This document shows, piece by piece, positions 55,973-64,000 of a stretch of 64,000 nt of DNA (position 1 is its first letter; the number at the start of each line of letters is the position of its first letter). The stretch comes from Triangularia verruculosa. Its lineage: Eukaryota; Ascomycota; Sordariomycetes; Sordariales; Podosporaceae. The position numbers and the translations under genes were made by a program. The notes under the pieces are model-generated. The model worked only from the letters and a program-made list of their open reading frames with translations, did no database searches and was not told the origin of the DNA. Location of the stretch: positions 1 through 64,000 of the forward strand of contig MU863925.1 of the NCBI GenBank assembly GCA_033296885.1, read 5' to 3'.

Positions 55973-57562
55973 GTTCGCCGATGACCAGTGTCATGTGGGT
56001 TAATACTAGGCATGGACTGTCTGTGATGATACATGACAGATACTTCTGAGTCCGGTCACGACAGGCGGAAGCTTTGGGTTTGGGTGCTGTGGTTTCCTCG
56101 GAAGCCCTCACTCTCCTGATTGCGGGTCTGCATCACTGCATCGTGTACAGTGAAGTTAAAAGGCAAATCTGAGCCAGTCCATGTCTAGTGCTCTTGCTAT
56201 GTAGGTATCGCCGGAATTGGGGTTGTTAGAGAAGCGTTTGCATGAACTTGGCATTGAGACGTTCATCAGCTAGTGTATAATACGATGGGGTCTTCCCACA
56301 CTTCACTTCTCACTTCCTTTCGTTCATTAAAATGGAGAAAGGCTATGATGAAAATCAAGATGGATCTCCCAAATGTCCAAGCACGCCGCACGTTTTGGCC
56401 GTGCTATCGTCTAGTGTATCAGATCGCCGCAAGGGGCGAAGGGGTTGTCTTCGTATCGCTGTCGCTGTCGCCAGCATCGAAACCGGTTTCCTCAACTCCA
56501 TGGCTCCACGTGTCAATAGTCGTGTTTGCACCCCTTCTAAAGGAAGCAAAAGAAGAATATGGAAATTCTCAGCCGTTCGGATGACCGTTGCAGGTCATGG
56601 GTGGCCCCTGGTTTCCCCAGGCCTTCTTCCCCAGCATTTCCCACATTTTTTGGGCGTGTGATCGAGTCTGGACCCCTTTCATCGCAACTCTGGCGCATTC
56701 GCTTCTGCTTTCCGCCCGTTTTCCCCTGCAGCAGCCCGCTGACAAGTGGGGGGCTCGGGATAGCCCCGGTTCGCACCGGCCATGCTGCCTCAATCAATTA
56801 TTTATCCGTTCAAGCCTCGGCAGGACCCTGAACCATTCACGATGGCCCTCACTGATCTCATCACATCGCCAGGGTTGCATTGAACCCCGTATTTGGTTGA
56901 GTGAATGAAGAAGCCGGACTCTCCCCTTCTTTTTTTTTTTTTTTTTTTTTTACCTCTTGACGTCCATTTCGCGCGCCAAGTGTTGTCGATTTCGTGTTTC
57001 TTGTTTCCGTTTTGTCGCTCACCTTCTGTCCCAGCTCTCGATGGCAAATTGAAGAACTTCGGCTTTGGCCCGTGTTCACCAATCCACCATTGCCGTTTAG
57101 GAATCCGCATTTTTAGCGCAAACCAGCGGGTGCGAAAAGCCGCATCTATTTGTTCGCTTCTGTCTTGGTGCCCGTCACCGTCGGGGGCTTTTTCTTTTGC
57201 AGGGCCCGTCACGAGGACATCGTCTTTTCTGTCAAATCGACGGCCTTCCCCTTCCGTGCCTCTTTGACAGCCTTTCAACGCCGCATCTCAACTACCAACA
57301 GTTTTACGCCAGTGTCTGAATACAGGTTATTTTGATACTCCCCGGTGAAGACCCAACAACGCCAGTGGGACCGAACCGTTGTGTTGGTAACGCCAACCAT
57401 TTTTGGACAGACGATTTTATCTGTGGGGAATTCCCGCGCATGGAATTACGAGACCAGGTTTATGTTCGAATACCGGTAGATGGGCTTTCGGACAGTTACG
57501 ATCTAGTATGAAGGAATTTTGAAGCGATATCTTGTAGGATACAGATACAAGCAGAAAACACC
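55973..57562. other. 1.6-kb intergenic region / leader with 22-T tract
   Basis: No supported gene. A homopolymer of 22 T lies at 56930-56951. Much of the second half is pyrimidine-rich and may be promoter or a long 5' leader of the next gene. Several overlapping open frames at 56273-57335 have no domain features. Confidence 0.5.
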
Positions 57563-59066
57563 ATGGCCGAGGTCAAGGAAATGAACTTTCAGGGTCCGGC
57601 CAGGCCACCACTGGCAATGCCTTCAGCACCAGGGACGCCTTCAGTACCAGGAACACCATCAACACCTACCAATCCTTCAGCTGCTCGGCCAAAACTCTAC
57701 CGTCGCCAATCTCGCTTCACCGAAGAGCCCATGACAGAGAGAACACCCGCGTGTTCTGCATCCATCCACTCTTTCGACCCCACAGCTCTGGATGACCCAA
57801 ACATCAGCACCCTCACCCACACCAACACGATTCAGCAATTCCGCACCGCGAACAGGACAGTCAGTCGGGACCTCAGCCATAGAAGCAGCAATCTGAGACG
57901 GGATCTGAGCAGCTTCTCTTTTGGCGGGGCACCAGCAACACCAGTCGTCCAGGAAGAAGTGCCCTGGCAAGGGGGGATGATGGTACGAACGGGAACCCTC
58001 GAACCGCAACCACAGCCCTTGTCCGCCCCAACGACAGCAGAGATCCCACCGCCGTCTGGACTTCACCCACCCCCACCAGGAGGGCTGTCCCCGGCAGAAA
58101 AGAAGCGCATCTGGCTGAGGTTAGCAAACTCGGTGCTTCACTCGGCCCCGGCTCTGGTGCTGTTGTACATCATGTCCACCTCTATCAGCGCCTTCAGGTC
58201 CGGCCGCTCTTCCGCAAAGTACTCGTATGTTGTTCATAGGTCCTGACTCTCATGGTTACTAACAAACTGGCAGCTCCCCGGGCATAACGCTCCTCTCCAT
58301 GCTCTACCTCGACGCAATCCTTAACATCCTCACCTGTTTCTGGATCCGCCACCCTTGGCCAACCTGGCGGCTTTCCCTTCGTGTCGTCTTTGGCCTGGGA
58401 TACATCATTTTGTTCTTCATCTACATCGGCTTCGGACTCGGCGTCTTCCCCAAGGGATGGACGTACTGGAACATTCCCGAACACATGGCGACGCCGGTGG
58501 TGTACATCTTCCTCTGGTGGCTGGGGGTTTGGGATCTGCTGCACTTGCCTGTTTGCCGGCCGTGGTTGTTCAACTGTGGAGGGAAAAGGGAGGAACAGCA
58601 AGAGGGGAGAAGACCGAGTGTTGCGCTTTCAGAACTACACCCCACGAGCTTCCGGGCGAGGGTTCCGTCTAGTGCCGGTGGTGCTAGCGTGGTGAGTTAT
58701 ACCTGGAGGAGGTGGGTTCAGAGGACTCGGACGCACAGCACCGGTGGGGGTGTGCATTTTCATGAGGGGATGGATGAGGGGAGGGAGGATGTGGAGATGG
58801 GGACTACCAGGACGCGAACGAGGGAAGAGATGGATGAAGAGGGAAGCAGGAGACGGTCGGGGTCGATGAGAACGGGGAGTGCGCACAGTGGGGATGTGAC
58901 GCTTAGGGGAGATGATGCCACGCTGGACAGGAGGAGTAACGAGAAGGAAAAGGAGGCGGAGGCGGGGATGGAGAGGTCTGGTGGGGCTGGGAAGAAGGGT
59001 GAGGATGAGGAGGGGCGGCTGGGGGGAACGCCGAAGATGGTGAGGGCTGCTGATATTGGGCAGTGA
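57563..59066 (+). CDS. four-transmembrane fungal membrane protein
   Basis: Exons 57563-58224 and 58274-59066 (49-bp intron) give 484 residues. The N-terminal about 185 residues are hydrophilic with Pro/Thr/Ser repeats (APGTPSVPGTPSTPTNP). Four hydrophobic helices follow: SVLHSAPALVLLYIMSTSI, TLLSMLYLDAILNILTCFWI, VVFGLGYIILFFIYIGFGL and VVYIFLWWLGVWDLLHL. The C-terminal about 190 residues are charged and low-complexity (EGMDEGREDVEMG; KEKEAEAGMERSG), probably cytoplasmic. No enzymatic motif is seen. The membrane location is clear but the function is unknown. Confidence 0.78.
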
Positions 59067-60535
59067 GGCGATGATTGGTGAGAGGTCGTGTTTGAGGTGG
59101 AAAGGGGTGTTTTCTTTTAGGAGTCGGAGCATTTTGGCATAGCGTGGTTGCTGTTTGTTGGCTTGGGCGAGCGGCGTGGTTTTCCTTTTCGGTGGCCGCA
59201 ACATGAGTTTTGGACGGAAAGTGAAAAGACGATCACGAAAGACATGCATTTCATACACGATCATTATCATCATCACGATACCCCCCATTTTACCAAATGT
59301 ATAAAAAGTAGCATGTAATTATGATAGCCCCCTACCTACACTTCTACTTGTAATCATCTAATTCCATAATTTTACTTGACTACATGTTTGAGTATTATCC
59401 GAGACGCTAGCGATGTCGTACACGAGGTCGTTTGCGTGTACAAAATGTCAGTTTTATCAGACGCAATCAGTCAATCACGCAGTTTCGGGGCCGGACATCC
59501 TCGTGGTCAGCCGCCATTGGTGTAACATTTGCTGCAACAGTTCAGCCCAGGAGCCTTCCAGATTATCAGGTCGAGGCTAAACCACGCCGTCGGCGATCAA
59601 GGTCTTGGTATCAAACTGCTCTTCGTGAATAAAAGCAAAAATGATTTGTCTAATTGGCAAACTGCTGCTTGGGCTGTGAAGTGTGGTTACGCAATGCCTC
59701 GGTGATAGCAAACGTGTGCAACCTCGTGTTGAGGCAGCGCCCAAGAAATGCGTTGGGTACGTCTTTCTTGGCGGTCTTGCACTGCCGCAGGAAAAGCCCC
59801 AGGACCGCCAGATTCTGATCGGAGCTTGAGATGGTCGAAAAGCTTATGAAGAGACAGATGATTCAGAGACAACCGGCCATCGGTCAAATAGGTACATTCC
59901 AGAGCCAGCCATTACCCCGCAAATTGGTGAAGAATGACTGCTGTTCTGTTCCCAAACCGGCAGCGGATGGTTGCGTGTAAGCGTGCCAGCAACGGTCCAA
60001 TCCAGTCCGCTTTGCATATCTTGATTACCTGTGGAAGTTCATCCGTTGAAGACACCTCGCCATGAGCCTGCAGAATTACATCTGTTCTTACTGAATCGCC
60101 CGACCGTCGTGCCTGGGCGCTGGGTTTGTAGAGTGGTGCTCGTCTGCCTTCTGTAGTTGCTGCGCCTCACAAACCTGTCTGAATAGGAGGCCCATCGTGG
60201 GGCGGGAGGGATCACCAATAAGCGGAGGGGGCCATGCATATCGGGACTGCCCACGAGCGAACCGGGGGTTGTAAGTGCTACCTCTCTCAGCCCGGCGAGC
60301 ACGAGACCCGGCATCTAGATGGTACGTAAATCTGCCGTGCCTCCAATTATAGACAGACCAGGTACTACCCCCTTGCTCGTGGGTTGTGCCGATTGACGTC
60401 TTGACTCTCAAAGCTGAACGACGTCCTAAGTAGTATATTATCGTCAGACCTACCCCACCTCCATCGAAGTCTTAGACTTTTTTCCTCATGGTGATACCTC
60501 TTTTTGTCCTGGCAGTTTCTGGCCGTCTGAACAAA
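59067..60535. other. 1.5-kb intergenic region, no gene seen
   Basis: Short open frames on both strands (e.g. 59432-59632, 59687-59887) lack any supporting feature. Confidence 0.5.
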
Positions 60536-61261
60536 ATGGCTCCGCACGTTTCCTTCCTCGATACCCGCGATGACAAAGCCCCGGATACTTCGGACAACGC
60601 TGTGATATGGATCGTGATTTCCATCGTCGCCGGCACAATCGGTGTAGTGGCAGCCCTCACCACCCTCGTTGTGTGCTACACCAAACGCCATCAGTACAAA
60701 AGGGCGAAGGCAAGGGACCCGTATTTGACCCGCGAAGAGTTCAGCAGGAAGCGGAAGCTGAGCGCAAACGACTTATTCAAGGAGGAGGAAAACTGGAGAG
60801 GCCATATGATCCACAAGTCTCTCGCCAGTCGGTCAACAAATACCCTCGAGCAACAGCAACGGCCGCAACAGGACCAGGGGCACCAAGGGTATCATGAACA
60901 ACAGCAAGGCCCCCGGGAAGAGCAGCAGCCACAGAAAGAGCAGCAGCTGTCCCCCGCAGCGCTCTCGGCGGCAGCAACCATCCATCAAATCGACCAGCAA
61001 CTTTCAGAGATGGAGAGAAAGGAATCCACGAGGCTCAAGGAAGACTGGAAGAGGTGGGAGGCCCAAGTTCGGCATGAGCGGTCCGCATCGGGCGAGCAGC
61101 ATCCAGCAATAGCAGCATCCCACAGCGTCCCCATCCTTACAGTTCCATCACCCCCAAAACGGCGATCCCAGAACCGAGTGTCATTTCCAGAGTTGCGGCC
61201 GGAGCCACTTAGGCCGCCTCCACGAAATCCTGCCCGGTGCCAGCCAAGTAATGGTGGATGA
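60536..61261 (+). CDS. single-pass membrane protein, Gln-rich cytoplasmic tail
   Basis: I use the ATG at 60536 (ACAAAATGGCT), giving 241 residues; an in-frame ATG at 60488 would add 16. A short N-terminus is followed by one strong membrane helix at about 22-48 (AVIWIVISIVAGTIGVVAAL), then a basic stop-transfer (YTKRHQYKRAKARD). The tail has a Gln-rich stretch (QQQRPQQDQGHQGYHEQQQ), a helix (HQIDQQLSEMERKESTRLKE) and a Pro-rich end (PPPRNPARCQPS). No signal peptide is evident. Type III orientation is likely. The function is unknown. Confidence 0.65.
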   Translation: MAPHVSFLDTRDDKAPDTSDNAVIWIVISIVAGTIGVVAALTTLVVCYTKRHQYKRAKARDPYLTREEFSRKRKLSANDLFKEEENWRGHMIHKSLASRSTNTLEQQQRPQQDQGHQGYHEQQQGPREEQQPQKEQQLSPAALSAAATIHQIDQQLSEMERKESTRLKEDWKRWEAQVRHERSASGEQHPAIAASHSVPILTVPSPPKRRSQNRVSFPELRPEPLRPPPRNPARCQPSNGG

Positions 61262-62348
61262 AAGGAGAACAATGGCGTGGTACGATCACAAGAAAAGATG
61301 CCAAAGCATCTAATCACATACTCAGCCATCAGGCTTCGAGGGCCACGGTCATCTTGCTTGCTCGCAGAAGGGCACTGCAGGGTGATGGGAGAGCCGGCAA
61401 CATGCTGCTCCTGCCGGCGGCGTGGATCTGATCGGCAACATCACGAACTATCTGCCCCACGATCTAGCTCTATGGAGCATGCTATCCAGCACTCTGATAA
61501 AGAGTGTTGCAGAATCTGCAAAAGGAAAGGGAAATGCCAAATCCGGTCAGGGGAATAGTCGAGCCGAGAGAATGATTGTGAGTGTGACAAATAGTGGCTG
61601 GAGGGTCGTTTAAGGTGGTGATATTTGAGATGCTGGATATATCTGTGAGGTAGTGAATGAGTTGTTGTTTTTGTCCGTGTTGCCTGTCAGTATTCACCAA
61701 ACTCAAGATTGTGTGATCTGCCGAAGACTCGGAGCATCTGACAAGTGAAATCTTATCATCTTATCTGAGCCCAGAGAACTGGCAGCCAATGAGACAGCCC
61801 TGAATGCCCCACTCATAAGGCTGCAAGGACCATCTTCTGCCTGATTCCCGATCGTTCTCGGCTGCCATTGGCTGACTCATCATTGCCTTGGCACCTCCAT
61901 CACTTGGACCCACTGGGGACCTGCCCGCTGGCCCATGGGTTTTAGCAGCAGCCAACGACAGTTTCACCCGTCGTCGACCTTCCTTTCAGCCACCACCTTC
62001 TTTCCGGTCAACAGTGTGGTCAAGCGTGGTCGCCGTCACTTGTTGCGCCCGCAATCAGCACCACCAGAATACCTTCTCTACAGCGGACCCAGTAACAGTA
62101 TCATCGACTGCGCAATCCATCTCGAGTCCGCGCCCGCGATCGCGCTGTCGGCGGCACTCTTCGGTTTCCCGTTGAACCGCAAGGGCACTGCTAGCAAACA
62201 GCGACATTTTCCCATCGCCTTCGCTCTTTACCCATTGCGAAAATATTGCAGAGCCCTTCTCTTCGGCTAGCCAACACAAGATTCCCTCGCGACCTTCCCG
62301 GTCACATCCTGTCCCTCCACCAGAACATCGACAGCCAAGTCAATCAAC
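61262..62348. other. 1.1-kb intergenic region, promoter of TFIIB gene
   Basis: No supported gene. The last 200 bp are C/A-rich and AG-poor just before the ATG, typical of a leader of a highly expressed fungal gene. Confidence 0.5.
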
Positions 62349-63392
62349 ATGTCGGCTCATCATGTGCATGCCGCCCCCGCGGCTGAGGAGTACAAAGAAG
62401 ATCTGAATGCGATCCTTGTGTGCGCAGAGTGCAAAGAATACCCCCCCAACTTGGTTGAGGAATTCTCGTCTGGCGATATGGTATGCGCCTCATGCGGACT
62501 GGTTTTGGGCGAGCGGATCATCGACACGCGCTCGGAGTGGCGTACCTTTTCCAATGACGACCAAGGCAACGACGACCCGTCCCGTGTCGGTGATGGCCCC
62601 AACTTGATGATCGACGGAGACCAGCTTCAGACCACGATCGCTTTCGAGGGCAAGAATGCCAAGAACTTGTCACATCTTCAGAACAAGATGACCAACGACA
62701 AGGGCTCCAAACAGCTCCTGAATGCCTATCGCGATATTCAGAGCTTGACCGACAGCATCAACACCGGTACTCAGGTTGCCAACGCCGCCAAGCATATCTA
62801 CAAGCTGGTCGACGATAACAAGGCCTTGAAGGGCAAATCGCAAGAAGCCATTATTGCCGGGTGCATTTTCATCGCCTGTCGGCAAGCTGGCGCAGATCGT
62901 ACGTTCCGTGAGATCTACCGTCTGACCAAAGTATCCAAGAAGGAGATTGGTCGCGTGTTCAAGATGCTCGAAACCTTCCTGCAGAAGGTCGGTGGTGCCG
63001 ACGATGTCACCAAGGCTGGCATGTTCAACCAGCAGTACCAGGCCAAGGCCTCCACTACTGCCGATGGGTTGTGTGCTCGCTATTGCAGCGGTCTCGGCTT
63101 CCGCAACCCCGTTAGAGTCGAGGATGTTGCCAGACGCCTTGCCAAGAAGTCGCAGCAAGTGGCTGACCTTGCTGGTCGCTCTCCGCTGTCTGTGGCGGCT
63201 GCTTGCATTTACATGGCCTCCCACCTGGTCGGCGAACCCAAAGCGTCCAAAAATATTGCTGACGTCGCAGGTGTCAGTGATGGCACCGTCAAGACCGCTT
63301 ACCGCTATCTCTACCAAGCCAGAGGTACTCTCCTGACCAAGGAGGTGTTCCCTGATGATATGCCCGATGGATCCAAACTCCCTGCCAACTAG
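62349..63392 (+). CDS. sua7: transcription initiation factor IIB (TFIIB)
   Basis: A single exon encodes 347 residues, the usual TFIIB size. The zinc ribbon has C25, C28, C46 and C49 (LVCAECKEYPP ... MVCASCGLVLGERIID). The B-reader/linker follows (TRSEWRTFSNDD). Two cyclin-like repeats come next: AYRDIQSLTDSINTGTQV ... EAIIAGCIFIACRQAG and YCSGLGFRNPVRVEDVARRL ... PLSVAAACIYMASHLVGE, ending in a recognition helix (VAGVSDGTVKTAYRYLY). TFIIB bridges TBP-promoter complexes and RNA polymerase II. A Kozak-like context (CAACATGTCGG) supports the start. Confidence 0.97.
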   Translation: MSAHHVHAAPAAEEYKEDLNAILVCAECKEYPPNLVEEFSSGDMVCASCGLVLGERIIDTRSEWRTFSNDDQGNDDPSRVGDGPNLMIDGDQLQTTIAFEGKNAKNLSHLQNKMTNDKGSKQLLNAYRDIQSLTDSINTGTQVANAAKHIYKLVDDNKALKGKSQEAIIAGCIFIACRQAGADRTFREIYRLTKVSKKEIGRVFKMLETFLQKVGGADDVTKAGMFNQQYQAKASTTADGLCARYCSGLGFRNPVRVEDVARRLAKKSQQVADLAGRSPLSVAAACIYMASHLVGEPKASKNIADVAGVSDGTVKTAYRYLYQARGTLLTKEVFPDDMPDGSKLPAN

Positions 63393-64000
63393 GAGAAGGC
63401 CTGCAAGAAGGGGACATCGAAGGCGAAGAAGGAAATGGCCAACAAGGGGACGTAAGCAGTCAATAGTGATGGGGCAATCATGGCGGTTGACTTAAGTCCC
63501 CAGGTCTCGTCATTCTCCGACAGATACCGCGGTAATAGTGGTACCAAGTTATATGGAGAGGGTTCAGACGGGACTAAACAAATCGTCATGCTGAGAAAGG
63601 ATTCAGCAATGCATGATAATCATCAACAGTGCATCGGCCCCGATTGGTTGGGAAACCCGGGTTCCGACAGCGCTCGCCCCCTACCGCAATTCCTCTTTTG
63701 TCGCCTGCTCATTACTTCGCCTTTTTTTCTGCATCAAGCAATGGGACTTTGGCGTTCAGGGCCGAGGCTGGTTATTTGGCCGAAATGGCGGAATCAAGCG
63801 GGAAATTTGAGGGCAACAGAGCAAAAAAATATTTTAACCAAAGCTGATCTGAAGTGACTTTATGATCCTACCCTCTTCCTGTCCTCTCGTCTGTTTTTTT
63901 TGTTGTGTTTTTTGCTTGTTGGATAGATGTGCTATGTATTAGACGCTCAAATATTGCATCTCGAGATTGCATGTATATAGAGACAACTGTGCCAAGTTGA
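63393..64000. other. 3' flank of TFIIB gene
   Basis: No supported gene; T-rich stretches near 63890-63915 may hold the mRNA end. Confidence 0.5.

Noticed and set aside
56273..57335. Several overlapping open frames on both strands
   Set aside because: All are short, mutually exclusive and without protein features; the region is better read as promoter/leader.
1..64000. CRISPR arrays, rRNA genes (including dispersed 5S), bacterial operons
   Set aside because: I looked for direct-repeat arrays and for the 5S sequence pattern and saw none; introns and tRNA features show this is fungal nuclear DNA.

Overview
The window is nuclear DNA of a filamentous ascomycete, most likely a sordariomycete. The main clues are short 44-90 bp GT-AG introns with CTAAC/CTGAC branch sites, fungal-only families (fungal SLATT, DUF3716-like, AIG1-like GTPases, Hsp70-like ATPases), a Pot2/Fot1-type pogo transposon, and a block mutated by repeat-induced point mutation (RIP). 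Genus-level placement is not possible from the sequence alone.

Bases 1 to about 9000 are a gene-free, extremely AT-rich block almost devoid of CpA and TpG, as expected after saturating RIP. A 1862-bp Pot2/Fot1-like element (1532-3393, TA target duplication, 47-bp terminal inverted repeats) sits inside it. It is much less mutated than its surroundings and carries about two dozen TAG/TAA stops and no TGA stop. It therefore looks like a later insertion into an already mutated region.

From about 9.8 kb onward the DNA is gene-rich: an NmrA-like protein (-), a helical fungal protein with a C-terminal SP..KRG segment (-), an Hsp70-like ATPase with an in-frame TGA (+), an 842-aa protein with two C2H2 fingers, a DUF3716-like segment and a cupin-like end (+), a 3-hydroxyacyl-CoA dehydrogenase (+), a GFA/CENP-V protein (+), a fungal SLATT two-TM protein (-), a HAD phosphatase (-) and a thioesterase-like protein (-). 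Next come three paralogous six-cysteine secreted proteins (+,-,-), an MFS transporter (-), an SH3-type protein (+), a small orphan (+), a second Hsp70-like ATPase (-), an AIG1-like GTPase (+) and a second protein of the KRG family (+). After tRNA-Lys(UUU) follow a PHD-finger protein (-), a mitochondrial class III CoA-transferase (-), a Vps9-type Rab5 GEF (+), initiator tRNA-Met, an ASNSD1-like asparagine synthetase-domain protein (+), a four-TM protein (+), a single-TM protein (+) and TFIIB (+).

The 10.5-46 kb part mixes housekeeping genes with accessory ones. The strongest structural theme is the repeated proximity of an Hsp70-like gene and a KRG-family gene (about 11.8-15.9 kb and 39.8-45.6 kb). 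Both Hsp70-like genes carry a GC-AG intron at the same place, just before the phosphate-2 motif. The 44-64 kb part is mostly conserved housekeeping genes. Exon boundaries were read by eye from splice signals and frame continuity.
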